The notes under the pieces: generated by a model
Told to the model about the DNA's origin: nothing
What the model saw: the letters and a program-made list of their open reading frames with translations, nothing else
Databases searched by the model: none
Origin: Alisma plantago-aquatica
Taxonomy: Eukaryota > Streptophyta > Magnoliopsida > Alismatales > Alismataceae
DNA: 64,000 nt
Reading direction: 5' to 3'
Assembly (NCBI GenBank): GCA_963693085.1
Contig: OY856409.1
Location: 506,281,803 to 506,345,802, forward strand
Made by a program: the position numbers and the translations under genes
Shown: positions 10,770 through 22,886 of the stretch, piece after piece
Numbering within the stretch: position 1 is the stretch's first letter
Layout: each line of letters starts with the position of its first letter

Positions 10770-12831
10770 TATTAGGAAATCTGGGCAACAGATAAGGCAG
10801 GGAAAACAAAAATTTTAATGCATGATTCCCTAATCATCAAGATCTCGTCAACAACAATCTATACAGGAAGGAAGGTATCAAGAGATATACCTGGTCTTGG
10901 AGTAATTCCAGTGACAATCCCTTACAGAAGTGTGCGACTTACTTCAAGTTTCACTCGGATGGCAACAACAGTGGCTTCTTGGTTGATCACCATGGACTTT
11001 AGTTTTTTGTGTCCTCCTAGTGGGCAGTAACGACCTCCTCACCTTTGGAGTTATCCACATAGACCATCGGGAACTCCACATTGCACTACCAGAGCTGACA
11101 TGAAGGAGTTGTCCCATTGAACGTCAATATGCTAGGATTGATTTGCTCTCTCAAATTTCTCTCCCTTGATGTCCCTCCCTTTGATAGGTAGGACTTGTTT
11201 GAGCTCTCTTGGTTACAATAAACATAGAGAAAAAAAATTTTAGAGCTTATTATTGTGTTAGAAGTCGCCATTACCTCTCTATTTATAGGAGATCCATGGT
11301 CAGGGTTTCCAGTCTGTCTGGGAGTCGAAGAGACATCATATCATGAATTTTCTAGAAGTTACGAATGGTGAAGTGGTCAGTTCATTGATGAACTTGTTGG
11401 TTCACATGTGAACCAATCTGTTCAACCCTTGAACCGATCATCTCATATGATTTCCTATTTTCAAATATATTTGCATTCAATATTTGATTAGTGCACAATT
11501 ATGACATCAACATCAATCATTGATCTAATTGAATTGATCATTGAACTAGACAATCCAGATGATGAACTAACAATTTCACTTCATGAAATGGTTGTTTCAC
11601 TTTTGAAATGGTCGTTTCACTTGTGAAATGTTTGTTTCATATGATCTAGCTCAGGTAATATCCAACCAATATTGTTTGAATTGATCTCACACTTGAATCG
11701 ATTGGTTCAACACTTGAATCATTGGTTCACAATCCAATCAGTGAATTTTTTTATCTCGGTTGTTTAAACTGAATACCTAAATGCTTTAGTAATCAAGCTA
11801 AACATCATTCTTTAATAAACTCATATTCCAAGTACATCCTATGTGTGTGACCCTATAGGTCCCAAGTTACATTGGTAGTGAATGTCCATAACCAATTTAT
11901 GACATCACAAGCAATGAGCAGTATCTAGTAACACATCATTTCTACCCAACTAATTTAGAAATTTGGAGTACAACTTCAACCTACAATCCACAACCAATGT
12001 TATTGTGATTGTATAGTTCCTTTGTCTCTGATATCCAGATTGAAATCGAGGCATAGACTCATCCTCCTCCTCAATGTTCAATTCATATTCCTTGAATTAG
12101 AGTGGATTGTTTGTGATGTATGTGAACTCACATATCATATATTGAGTCACTTGAGCTTAGCCATACATTTCATAGTGTTTCTTATCAAGTGGATAAGATA
12201 TCAATCTCATTTGGGAGGGACAAATCCCATCTACATCACTCACAATCAATCCCCATGTCGGAATGCACCTGAGCACCACCTTTATGGCAACCCTTATTCA
12301 AGGTCATGTTGGATGGTGTCGAATACATCGAACAACATGTAATGTGTGTAGTGACTTCAAGTTTAAGAACTAAAATCACCATGATAACTATGAGAGATGA
12401 TTCTGACTACCATTCCATGGTATCCATGTATCGCTCTCAACGTGGGTCTATTCAATACACTATTCTATAACAAGTACCTATGTGCTTGGTTTCATATCAC
12501 ATATCATGACTAATGAAATTGTATCATCAACCAACACACACTCTCGTCTTATGCATTATTGTTGTCTATTTTTCTTCTACAATAATATTTGACTAAAGAC
12601 ATAACAAGAATGTATGTACTCTTGTCATACACATGATCTCATTGTTTAGGTCCTCAAGCTGAAGATATATGTCATCGAGTAACATCATTATTTAGACATC
12701 GACTATTTATGTTTCATGATCTCATGATTGAGACAAGCATAATAGATGGAATTACCTTTATCATAATCAAATTAGGTTTTCAATGCCACATTACAATCAT
12801 TGTATGATTGGCTCTCAGGGCATACATACCA
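10770..12831 (-). repeat. 3' LTR of the old Ty1/copia element (2062 bp)
   Basis: In minus orientation it starts TGGTATGTATGCC at 12831 and ends near 10770, where the terminal CA is decayed to TA. It aligns collinearly with 24499-25171, then 33681-34635, then 45446-45868. Shared landmarks include GGTTGATCACCATGGAC (10980 and 24715), a CCTATGTGTGTG segment (11835 and 34085) and GGCATACATACCA (12820 and 45857). Confidence 0.85.
11282..11288 (-). promoter_or_regulatory. Probable TATA box of the old copia 3' LTR
   Basis: The minus strand reads CCTATAAATAGAG. The equivalent place in the 5' LTR (about 25015-25025) reads CTATATGTATAGG on the plus strand, so the box is altered there. Confidence 0.5.
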
Positions 12832-12846
12832 ATAGACTCCCACATG
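12832..12846 (-). other. Polypurine tract of the old copia element
   Basis: The minus strand reads CATGTGGGAGTCTAT directly before the LTR start TGGTATG. This is the usual GTGGGAG-type copia plus-strand primer. Confidence 0.7.
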
Positions 12847-12859
12847 AACTTAAAGCCAA

Positions 12860-13550
12860 TCACCCACAAATCTTATTCCAAGTGATCTTAACATGTCCAT
12901 CATGTTTCTGATATGCAAGTGCTTTTATAGCGGGTTAGCAAAGTTTGATTCAAGTTGATATTTTGCAAGTTTTCACATCTCCTCACTATATGACTTTTTG
13001 TATGAGACAAAAGTTTCGTAGTATGCTATTTGAGATTCCTTGCCTATCCAATAGCTCCTTTGTTGTCATAACTTTTCTTCTGTGTCATTAATTGTTGGAA
13101 CCTTTCACAAGTTCGTCCAAATGAACTTGTTGATCCATACAATATCCATTCTTGCATTTATAACACCAAGATACTCGGCTTATATTGTAGAGTTAAACAA
13201 CTTTCTTTTGCTCTAAAATTTTCCTACTTAGACCCGGCTAGCGTAGCCCGGGCGGTCAAGCCAACGCGCCCCTCATGAAGGGTCGCTGGTTCGATTCCCC
13301 GCTCGGGTCAGCTGTATTTACCAACCTCTTGGGTCATCCGGGCTCTGGCACCTGTTTGGAGAGGGGGTGGGCTTCGGCCCATGCAGATCCAAAAAAAAAA
13401 AATTCCTACTTATAGTGCTACTTTAAGGTCAGACACAAATATAGATTGTGATCATTAATTATCTTTGCCATTATGGAATCTTGCATCAATGTAACCCTTT
13501 AGACCCAGCTCTTCCTTATTACCATAACCAAGGAACTGATGCTTTTAGCA
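12860..13550 (-). pseudogene. Ty1/copia RNase H remnant with SINE insertion
   Basis: Minus-strand fragments in shifting frames keep the order of a copia RNase H C-terminal region: an NKGAIG-like segment, then ARNLKYHTTKL-like text near 13050, and the C-terminal LESMGL-type zone shortly before the polypurine tract. It is heavily decayed with several stops, and a SINE sits inside it at 13231-13402. The identification rests mainly on position between RT and the LTR and on these weak motifs. Confidence 0.55.
13231..13402 (+). mobile_element. tRNA-derived SINE with 10 bp target-site duplication
   Basis: The 172 bp insertion has a tRNA-like head. The ends of the head pair as GACCCG/CGGGTC (13231 and about 13304). 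An A box lies at 13238-13252 (TAGCGTAGCCCGGGC) and a B box at 13288-13298 (GGTTCGATTCC). A CTCATGA stretch suggests a CAT anticodon loop and a tRNA-Met-like origin, which is tentative. A GC-rich body (GAGAGGGGGTGGGCTTCGGC) and a 12 A tail follow. It is flanked by TTCCTACTTA at 13221-13230 and 13403-13412. Pol III transcription and LINE-mediated insertion are inferred from family knowledge. It landed in the RNase H part of the old copia element. Confidence 0.9.
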
Positions 13551-13659
13551 CTTCTTAATTAATCAAGGATGACATCCACACATTATGTCCAATACATACA
13601 GGATAACTAGATGAGTACATATCCTCTCATCATGTCCAATACATATGAGATAATGAGAT

Positions 13660-14425
13660 GAGTACATAACATGAAATACATGATAGACCGAGTTGTGAAT
13701 GCATGTGGCATCTTACTCGTTTTTTCTTATTCTACACAAGAACTGGTATACTGGACTCTCGAGAGACTAATCCCATGGGACATGGACATATTTTCTCTCA
13801 TTGAGTCTTGCATGTTGTACCCCTTCAGAATTTTGTTAATATATGTCCTCTTACTTAGGTCAAGAAGCTTTCCAGATCTATCTCTCTAGACCTCAATTCC
13901 TATCACATAGGATGTTTCACCTAAACATTTCATTGAGATGGTACATCCCAACCAAGTTTTAACGTTTGTAGTATAATTATGTTATTCCCCATCATTATGT
14001 GGAATATAAATATTCTTCCACTAAATCTTTTATAATCACATATTTCATCTTCATTTTGACTAAAGTCAAACTCTTTGACTATCTTGTCAAGTAGAAGATT
14101 CAAACTCTGGAATGCTTGCTTCAATCAATAGATTGACTTTGTAGATTGTAGACTTTATTTGCATTATTGGATTTATAAAACCATTAGTTTGTGTCATACA
14201 CAACCTCATAACTATTCCAATTAAGAAATGTGATTTTAACATCCATGTGCCAAATGTTATAGCAATAACAAGCTACAATGGCAAGCATGATCCTGATGGA
14301 TTCAATAATGGGATTTGGTGAAAAGATTTCATCATATTCAACACTTTGAACTTTTTTGAAACTCTTTGCAACCAATCTACCCTTCCATTTTGGTCTTCTT
14401 CCTAATGACCCAACTGCACCCTATG
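13660..14425 (-). pseudogene. Ty1/copia reverse transcriptase remnant
   Basis: Two open minus-strand pieces carry RT sequence. Piece 14184-14375 reads MVAKSFKKVQSVEYDEIFSP and then IRIMLAIVA and HMDVKITFLN, the N-terminal finger and palm of copia RT (family pattern DVKTAFLNG). Piece 13930-14124 reads MKQAFQSLNLLLDKIVKEF and IFIFHIMMGNNIIILQT, the region around the usual YVDD box, whose aspartates are lost here. Continuation in another frame (13700-13915) gives a YINKILKGYNMQDS-like segment and MSHGISLS. Stops and frameshifts make it inactive. Confidence 0.85.
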
Positions 14426-14429
14426 GGTT

Positions 14430-15600
14430 TTACCCCATCAAGTGGATCTAATAAGGTCATACCTTGTAGGTTTATATGGATTCCATCTTGGATCCCATGG
14501 CCTCAAGCCATATCTTAGATTCTGGTCCTTCAATAGCTTCGAGGTAGGTTTTTGACTCATCATTTATGACCAACTTACCACTTTCTTGACCCATAAGATA
14601 TCATAACCTTTCAAGCTCAAGGCGTGTTCTACTAGAACTATGAGTTTTTATGTGTTACATAAGAACTTGATATTCCACAACATCTTGTAATTCTCTATAT
14701 TCCTAATGTACCTTTTTTAGGTTCAATGTTTTCTTGTTGGTCTCAAACTTTTTCAAGTTCTTCTTTTACCCCACTGATTCCTTTGGAATTAAATTCCTCT
14801 TTAGGAATTCAACCATCCAGGAAACTAAACACTTTTATTCTCTTATTGGAATATAAAGTAGTACTCAACCAAAATACATTTATGTAATTTGTGGACAAAG
14901 TTTTTCAAGAAACTATTTTCTTATCTATTATTTTAATCCTAATATTTACAAAGACATAACGGGACACTTCCCATGCCATATCTCATATGGTGTCTTTTGA
15001 ACAAATTTAGACGGTACATTGTTTAGTGTAAAGCATGTGCCAAAAAGGAAATTGGAAGATTAGCTAGATTTATTGAGACTTGCAACATGACTAACAGGGT
15101 GTGATTTTTCTTTTTGAGACGTCATTTTGTTTCAGCTGGAGTTCATTGTGATACACAATCACAATCTCCCAGAAGCTTCTCAAACTCTTGGTTCAAATTA
15201 TTTTTCATATTGATCATATAAAAATATTATTTAATACTTAAAACAAGTTGGTTATGTAATTCATTCATGATGTTCTTGAACACTTCAAGAGATTCATAAC
15301 TATATTTCACTAAATACAAGCTACTATATCTACTGAGATCATCACTAAATAAAATAAGTTACTATTAACCACCCCTAGAATTCATTCTAAAAGGTCTATA
15401 TACATCAGTATGTATAAGTCCTAATAGAATAGTCACTCTCCTACTACATTTCGCGAAGATTCTTTTGTCATATTTCCCATTAAATTAGACTTGCATGTCT
15501 CTATTAATTCAATAACCAAAAGAGTCTAGATAATCATCATTATGGATTCTAGAAATGCATTTCTCAATAATGCACTTTATATAACTATGTTATAGGTATT
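14430..15600 (-). pseudogene. Ty1/copia integrase remnant
   Basis: Minus-strand reading in shifting frames gives, in order, an LLGLIHTDVYRPF segment (about 15440-15410, the first catalytic Asp region), FSDDLSRYSSLYLVKY, a SQEFEKLL-like piece, and an NPSYLW-type GLRPWDPRWNPYKP segment before the RT. These are the usual landmarks between the copia gag-pre-integrase zone and RT. Many stops, including TAG and TAA where C-to-T change would make them, show long inactivity. Confidence 0.7.
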
Positions 15601-15899
15601 CATTGTTAGAGTCATCGAGTCATTCAATATTTGTATTTTACTCATTTGTATCTGCAACTATCGAGTATAGATTATGAGACATAGGGAACTTTCATATATA
15701 CAAGATCTTATCTTTTAAAATGAAACATCAATTTATTCATAATATTTTTGTTCATACAAGATATGTGGTGTTTTCATTAATGACAGGTACATAATAGAAA
15801 ATCACTAATTCTATTCCATGCCCAGTGTAGTGACAACAACCCTTGCTCCATAATGTTCTAGCTCACTTCTTCTCGTGGCCTAGAGTAGGGATCTCTATA

Positions 15900-16673
15900 T
15901 CATTCTTCTTCCTCTTGAGTTCCTTTAAGTGCAAAGGACCTATTTCTTTTACACTTACCTTTCTCCTTATTTTGAGTGCACAAGACTTGGATTCAGCTTA
16001 GCCTCGGAACTCTTCTTGGCCTTACCTTTTTCATTAGACTTCACTCTACTGGTCATCATCACAAGTTTGTCCTTCTTCATTCTCTCTTTGGAATTTATCA
16101 ACATGCCAAGTAATTCTGATAGTGTTTTAGCCAAGTTTCTCAAGTAGTAACACTCGATAAAGTGGCTATATGATTTAGGCAATAATTGTAGAATCATATC
16201 CATGGCCAACTCTTTGCTCGAATGGAATCCTATTGTTTCTAGATGTTGCACATGCCTAATCATATTGAACACATGGTGCTCTATTAGATCTCCTTCTATC
16301 ATTTTGCACTCAAAGAGCACCTTTGAGACATTGTACCTTTCTTCTTTACATGATTTTGGTTCATATTCTTAAGGTGTGTGACCATCTGAAGAATCCCCAT
16401 GTCTTCATGCTGCTTATGGAACTCATAGTTCATCCAACATAACATAAGTTTCTTAATGTCTAAGGCATAATTAGCATGGTTCCAATAAACATCCACCTCA
16501 GCCCTAGGCGCATCAGGTTACGGTTCCTCTAGTACTAGTGTATCCTGGGCATAAAGCTTATGATCATCATTGAAAATCCTTCTCAAAGTCCAAAACTAGT
16601 CGCGAAAGTTTGTCCCATTTAGTTTGTTCTTCTTAAGAACTGATTGCAGTGATGATTTGTTTGTCTTTTCCAT
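15900..16673 (-). pseudogene. Ty1/copia gag remnant (UBN2-type)
   Basis: The probable start codon is at 16673, opening MEKTNKSSLQSVLKKNKLNG and then TNFRDW, the usual start of copia gag. Further in-frame pieces are DAPRAEVDVYWNHANYALDI (16299-16496 region) and the well-preserved 15967-16320 segment with HVFNMIRHVQHLETIGF, LAMDMILQLLPKSYSHF and LAKTLSELLGMLINSKERM, which is the UBN2/Retrotran_gag domain. A KGKAKK basic stretch follows. I could not see an intact CCHC knuckle. Stops and one frameshift separate the pieces. Confidence 0.85.
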
Positions 16674-17843
16674 TAGATTCTATAAAACAAATTTTACAAT
16701 TTTATCAAAACACTTTTGATTAATTTGATTTGATAAGTTTAATGCTATTAGTTAGGATATAAATTAATTATCTCTCTCACATTTTTTTTTTGAATTGATA
16801 TCCCTCACTACTAATTCAAAAAATTGTAGCGTACAACCTTATAGTGAGTCAATATCCAAACAATTAAGTTAATACCCAGTCAACGATGGTGCTCAATACC
16901 AATTATTAAGGAAGGCAACATTTTTAGTTGCAACTCATGTAATTTTTGATAGATGGTATGCACAAATCCTTACCATAGTCCATCTGTATGCTTCTAGGCA
17001 CTTAATCCTATTAATGTCACCTAGTTAACCCTGACCCAAAAGCCAATACGATAGAATATGCATCCTGCTAGCATAGACCCACATATCTATCATCACACTT
17101 CCATGAGATATAAGGTGCTCCACACTAGGGTGTGCCCATACTTGGTTGATCAAGCTTTTCATGTGTGTCACTTACATAAAGTATCTTAGACTAAAAATCT
17201 ATTGAGGGATATTATATAAATATACATATACATATCCAACCACCACATACTATGTATCATATACTTCATATAACACAATTGAAAAACATGCAATTATATA
17301 ACACAAGTGATGGTTATGGCCATTCACCTATAATTCTTTGGAGCCAAAAGGAATTTCCACCACCTAAGGTCCACATCATAAGTAGTAATATGTTGTTGTT
17401 GATGATCTATGTTGGAATTAGTCTGAGATGATCACTTAATCCTTGAATCAGTCGACTGGCTTCCTGGTTGGTCAGTTGGTTTCTTAAAATGATTGGCTGG
17501 TTCTCAAGTTCAAGCGACATCTAGACTCTTCCAACCGATCAGTTGGGCCACCAGTCGATCGGTTCCTCCTGTCGTTTGGCCTCCGTACTCCATCCAGTCG
17601 GTTCGACATCTGAGCTAATTAGTTTTTCTGATGTAGAATTCTTTCTCATGACAAATATAAATTAAAATTATCCTATTCCATATTACACTGTAAAGGAAAA
17701 ACCTTGAGTTACATTCCAGAGAAAATAGAAAGAAGAGCATTAATTTACATTTAGAAAGGAGGAGAGAAGCTTGGTGTGCAAATCCAATAACAACATAAAC
17801 CAACAACCAAGCACACAATAATCAGGGGTTTTGGCCATAGACT
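16674..17843. other. 5' leader region of the old copia element, no gene
   Basis: AT-rich untranslated DNA between the copia gag start and its primer site, interrupted at 17843/24272 by the gag-only element. The CCAGTCGATCGGTT-like segments at 17440-17600 (CAGTCGACTGG, ACCGATCAGTTGG) are short imperfect repeats. I see no coding content. Confidence 0.6.
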
Positions 17844-18588
17844 TGAAAAACCACTAGAGGGGGGTGAATAGGGTTTCTATGAATATTTAAAATAATAATT
17901 CAAACAATCAACCACAAAAGATTAGACAAGGGGACACTAGGTTTAGAGTGGTTCCTTAGCAAATACTAAGGGAGTCAGTCCACTACCCAATTGTTTCCAA
18001 TTGGGATTTTAAAGTACCTGTATTTTATTACCTCACAAGGATGTTACATAAAATACAACTACCTTCCCAAACCCTTTGGACAACCTTCACCCCAAAGTCG
18101 TCTCACCAACTTTGAAGTAGGCTTCACTCGAAGTAACTTCAAGCTCCCCCTTGAAGTAGCCTTCCTCCTTGAAGTAGCTTCCCGTTGAGACCTTCTAGAA
18201 GTAATCGAAAGTCCACCTTCTCCTTCGAGAAGACCCTTCTCCACCGGAGAAGATAGCACCCTCTCCAATCCACAACCTCCAACCCTAGGAGTAGAAAGGA
18301 TAGTACAAGTAATAAAAAGGAACAAGAACGGAAAATGGAAATTACAATTACCGTTGTAACACAAGGCTTGATTTCCTATATCAAGCATTTTGATCTCCTA
18401 ACCAATGTGTGTGAAAGTGTAAGTATGGTGGAAAGGATATTCTAGCATATAGGACACGAGCTTGTAGCAATGGGAAAGATTAGTAAGTGCAGAAGTTGCT
18501 CAATTTCTCACAAGAAAGGATTGCCAATTTGCAAGTATGTATGCTCAAGTATTGCACGAGTGTGTTTAGGTGTCCTAAGGCATGTCCT

Positions 18589-18595
18589 ATTTATA
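18589..18595 (-). promoter_or_regulatory. Probable TATA box, present only in the 3' LTR
   Basis: The minus strand reads CCTATAAATAGGAC. The corresponding segment is deleted from the 5' LTR, whose sequence jumps from AAGTGTGTCTA straight to GGGGGTT near 23610. Confidence 0.6.
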
Positions 18596-18719
18596 GGAAT
18601 GGCCTATGAGTGCTTAAGGACATTCAAGACACTTTCTAGGGGGTTCTTAGTGCTTAACTAGCCATTAGTTGTCCACTAATTACTTTAGCAATGACTAGTT
18701 TATTAATTCTAAAAAGTGC

Positions 18720-18970
18720 AGATAGAGACAATCTCAGTCGAGAAGTTTATCAAGCGAGAGACCGTCGGTCGAAGTTTTTGTCGATCGAGGGACGGTCTGG
18801 ATCAAGTGTATATAACGTTCGATTCCAACTCCCAACTACCTTGTCTGATGTGTCTAATGACTATAGAACCTATTAGAAGAAGTAACCCGGGAGACTCTCG
18901 GCCGAGAAGTTGTTCGACCGAGCTTGTCTCAGTCAACAAAGAGTTTGACCGAGAGTGTCTCTATTTTGGT
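18720..18970. repeat. Cluster of TCGGTCGA-type palindromic motifs in U3
   Basis: Motifs such as CAGTCGAGAAG, CGTCGGTCGAAG, GTCGATCGAGGG, CGGCCGAGAAGTTG and GACCGAGCTTGTCTC recur. Similar motifs occur in the other LTR (23700-23930) and inside the element at 19895-19950 and 21405-21570. They sit upstream of the TATA box in transcription direction, so they may be LTR enhancer motifs. This function is inferred. Confidence 0.5.
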
Positions 18971-19296
18971 GGTTCTAGATGAATACTAAGTGTGTGTATG
19001 AGTGTGCATTCGTGACACTATTATAGGGGATGACCTATCTAAGTGTTATGAATGGCTAGGAAGGATCTAAACACTTGATTTACATGATATCTAAGTACTT
19101 GTATATTATATACTTGTACAAGTTTTTACATTTGATTACAATCATGAAATTAAAGCATTTTGAGCATATAGATCTTCCAAAGGTTTGTCATCCACCTTGT
19201 TTCGGTAACACTCAAGTAGCATGTTAGATCCACAAGAATGAAATGTTTGTCATCATCAAAACAAAAGGATTATAATAATGTCCAATTTAGCCAACA

Positions 19297-19310
19297 ATCT
19301 CCCCCTTTTT
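19297..19310 (-). other. Polypurine tract of the gag-only copia element
   Basis: The minus strand reads AAAAAGGGGGAGAT followed by the LTR start TGTTGG, the classic copia plus-strand primer. Confidence 0.85.
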
Positions 19311-21910
19311 GAATATGACAAACATTTCCAAAATAGGAAATATAAATCATATGAGTTTCATACCTGAAGTTTACCTTTTGTAGCCATTCTCTTGTTTGCA
19401 AGTGTGTACTGGCCGAGAGATTATGAAACTCATTTTGTTTTATATTTTTGATTTTATATTATTTCTCCCCCTTTGTCATTTCAAAAAGATAACCAAGATA
19501 ATCATTAAGTATGACTTTAATTACTCCCCCTTAATTTGATAATTTGATATTCAAAGCTAACCACTTATGTCAAATCTAGCCACAATTTATTTCTCAATCA
19601 TTGTAGCCTCCAAGATTACTTTAAAGATACTAATGTCATAACTAGTTTCAAATTTTCTTTATGATGTTTACAAAGTTTTGTGAGCTCCTTCTTAATCTTA
19701 TAGTCAAGATAGTTTTTGTGAGCTCCCCCTTAATCTTATAATCAAGATAATATAAGTATTCTAAGGTCACAATAAGCATTAGATCATAATAAGTTAACCT
19801 TTTATGAGAGCTATGCACTAAAATATTGTTTTCATATACTAAGATTGATTGCAAGAAAATGATTTATAAACAAGCATTTGGTCAAGCTCATTTTAGGTCG
19901 ACCTTGACTTCGACCAGGGAACCCCTCGGTCAAACTTTATTTCGACCGAGAGGCATTTTCTGTAGATTTACAGTTTAAGCACTCTCATTGAGTTACACAT
20001 TAATGTTAAAATATGTGAAACATAAAGTCTTTATGTAATATGATCAAATGTATATCAATTTGAAGCACTTTGACTGATACCTATTTTGAAGAAGTTTTAT
20101 CGATTGAAAATTTAATATAGGCATCATAATGAAGTCTTTGTTCTTGATTTTCTTAGAGTAAGTTATATCTTAAGCAAATTTTCAGAATGTATGTTCTTCA
20201 TGAAATAAGGAATTTTGATATCCACAGTGATTGTTCGACTTGAAAAAAGGAAATTTATCTACAACATGTTCAATAATAGCAAGAATGTAGCTTTCAATCA
20301 TTTATTTATAAGCAAGATTATTTGCATCAATAGAAATTTCCATAAGTCATGCTGCCACCATGGTGCAAAATTATATCCTAAGAGCAATCCTGTGTAGAAT
20401 TTTAAGCAATATGTGAATTTAGTACCTTGGTCTTGATTTGGTTATAATAGATTTTAAATGTAACATTGAAACAACTCTTTAATCTAAACAAATCTCTTAT
20501 TTTAAACTTATTTTTAGATTAACTCTTTAGAATCAGTCATCCTTGAGTATAAATTAAGAACAAGTTTTATATCTCATAGAACTCAAGTTCTTAAAATCAA
20601 GATTTTGCTTTTGATTACTTAGAACAAACAACTAGATAAGACATTGATATTTTTGTTCTAAGAAACAATCTATTTAGCTTGTCATAGTGTCATCTAGCAA
20701 AAATCATTCATTTATTACACGAGATGATACAAGCCATGCACACAATAATCATTATCTATCATGTCAAGATGCATTTGTGCCATAGAGTTTTACTATTATG
20801 CAAAATGGCATTTTCAATGATAACATCATCTTTGTATGTAATGAGATGAAACACAATGATCATTTTGAAAACAATATCCATTCATGGTTTGTATATATAG
20901 ATCAAAGATTATTTTAGGCAAACCAAGTAAAAGATGGAACACAATGATCATGATAAAATAGTAAAGGCATATCCATATCACAATGATCATGATAGAACAA
21001 TAGAAGCATATCCATAATTTCATGAAATATAATGATTATGATCATTTAAAAGTAAGACACATGGTTTTCATCTAGATAGACTTAGGACAAACCGTGTGGA
21101 TTATGATAAAATAGTAATATCCTTGATTAAACCATCGTGGTTCATGAATTTTTAAATTTAAGACAAGCCATGAACATGCTTAATAATTTCAGTAGAAATT
21201 TAGTAAAATCAATCTTTTTCTCTTGTATATTTCATAGATACAATTTAATCCTGAAAGGTATTAAGTTTTGAAGCTCATATATTCTTCCTTTTGACTAGGA
21301 TCATTAAAATATTTGAGGTACAAGAATATGTAAAGTTCATTACATACTTAAGTTGATTGCAATTTAAGTGTCTTGTTTTTATTAAATAGTTTTGTCAAAG
21401 TTTCACTCGGTCGACAAAGTTCTCAACCGACATTGTCTCGATCGAAAACTTTCTCAACTGAGAATGTTACTGTTTCTCCAGAAGAAATACAGATTTAAGG
21501 TAGAAATCCTATCGGTCGACCAATTTCTCGATCGACATTGTCTTGGTCGAAGATTTTGTCGACTGAGATTGTCTATGTATTGTTTTCAGTAGTTATTTCC
21601 AAGTAAAACATAGATAACTTCCAATTCAATTATGCAATTTAAAACTCAATTTAATTGAGATAAAACATTTAAGTATCAAAGTAACATTTAAGTCAAATCT
21701 CAACTAATCATATTCAAGTCTCTAGGTTTTAGGAACCCAAACTAAAATAAGTTACTAAAGATGTGTCTCTACAGGTTTATTTAAAAATGTGTATTTTCAA
21801 GTTAGAAATTTTAATTACTTGAATCAATTTGTTATCTCATTATGTTAAGTTGAGATAGACATAAATATATACAATTTCGAGTCTTTGTTCATGTCTCAAC
21901 TTAATTTAAT
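19311..21910 (-). other. Noncoding interior of the gag-only copia element
   Basis: 2.6 kb of AT-rich DNA where pol would normally lie. No RT, integrase or RNase H motif could be found in either strand. TCGGTCGA-like motifs recur at 19895-19950 and 21405-21570. Two near-repeats with AGCTCC(C/T)CCTTAATCTTATA lie at 19685-19745. Confidence 0.7.
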
Positions 21911-22839
21911 TTATTTGGTTTGGGGGTTTGGAACCCATACCAACTCAACATCCTTTTTCTTGTAAGGACATGAGAAGGAATAATGTTCAAGACGCAAACA
22001 ATAATGGCAACACATAGAATCAATCTCATTTCTCTTTTTATGAGTTTGATCTAGTTTTTTCTTTGATACATATGTATACTTGCCTTTAGGTACATACATA
22101 GATTGAGTCTTTGGCACTTATGTCCTTCCCCCACTAGGTTTTGATAGGATTTTCCTTTAGGCTTGTAACCTAGTCCTCTCCTTCTAATTTGACAATGATA
22201 ATCCTTTAAAATCTTATCAAGAACATCATTGTTTCTTAAGCTACTAACTTCTTGTTGTAACTTAGCAATCTCATCCACTCTCTTTTTGATATCTAACTTT
22301 GCTTGATCTAGATTAGATCATAAAGCATCTCTTTGCTTAACAATAGCATCATAATCTAGATGAGTACATGCAAATGGTTGTTTTTGATGATCATTAATTT
22401 GGGCTTGCAAGTTTATCTTTTTTAGAGAGAGAATATTGCAATTTGCCTCTATTGATTTCAGCTTAATATCATGGTCTTTAATAGTTAAGTTTAATCTCTC
22501 CTTAAGATCTTCATTTTCAGATGTGACAACAAGGAGTTTAGCATGTAACTCATCATTTGCTTTATTAGATTTCTTTAATTTCTTCTTGCACTCAATATAC
22601 TTATCATGTGTTTCTTGAAGGCTAGCAACTAAATCTTCTTTTAATAAATCAAAAAGGCTTACCTCTTCTTCTTCTTCACTTGTTGTAGAAATAAAGCATT
22701 CTTTATGCACATCTTCCTTATTTAACCTCCATGGACATCTAGGTGTTGTGTGTCTTGTTCCTAAGAACCAATTACATGTTGTTGAAGATTGGTCCAAACT
22801 TCTCCTTTGCTTGCAGTGGTAGGCACCACCACCCTCCAT
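21911..22839 (-). pseudogene. SIRE-like copia gag C-terminus
   Basis: The start codon at 22839 is about 35 bp from the primer site and begins MEGGGAYHC, resembling the MEGG start of SIRE/Maximus gag. The usual N-terminal UBN2 domain is missing. What follows is an acidic patch (SEEEEEVSLFDLL, residues about 54-66), then a long Lys/Glu/Leu-rich coiled coil (residues about 70-170). The second segment (22051-22278) has VDEIAKLQQEVSSL and RRGLGYKPKG, the GLGY motif of this clade. The third (21911-22117) has the knuckle CHYCLRLEHYSFSC (CX2CX4HX4C) and a VWVPNPQ end. Frames are broken between the segments. Gag would coat the genomic RNA. Confidence 0.8.
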
Positions 22840-22872
22840 TCTTCAAGACTTGATTAGAGCTCCTTGAAGCCT

Positions 22873-22885
22873 GATCTGATACCAA
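22873..22885 (-). other. Primer binding site (tRNA-iMet type)
   Basis: The minus strand reads TTGGTATCAGATC directly after the 5' LTR end, close to the TGGTATCAGAGC complement of plant initiator tRNA-Met. Confidence 0.8.
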
Positions 22886-22886
22886 T

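Larger units (their letters stand above)
17844..19296 (-). repeat. 3' LTR of the gag-only copia element (1453 bp)
   Basis: It matches 22887-24271 along its whole length except for a 68 bp segment near 18552-18620 that only this copy retains. That segment contains the probable TATA box. The zone 18720-18970 holds several TCGGTCGA/TCGACCGA-type motifs. Confidence 0.9.

Noticed and set aside
13231..13310. Functional tRNA-Met gene
   Set aside because: The tRNA-like head is followed by a GC-rich body and an A tail and is bounded by a target duplication, so it is a SINE; the anticodon arm pairs poorly.
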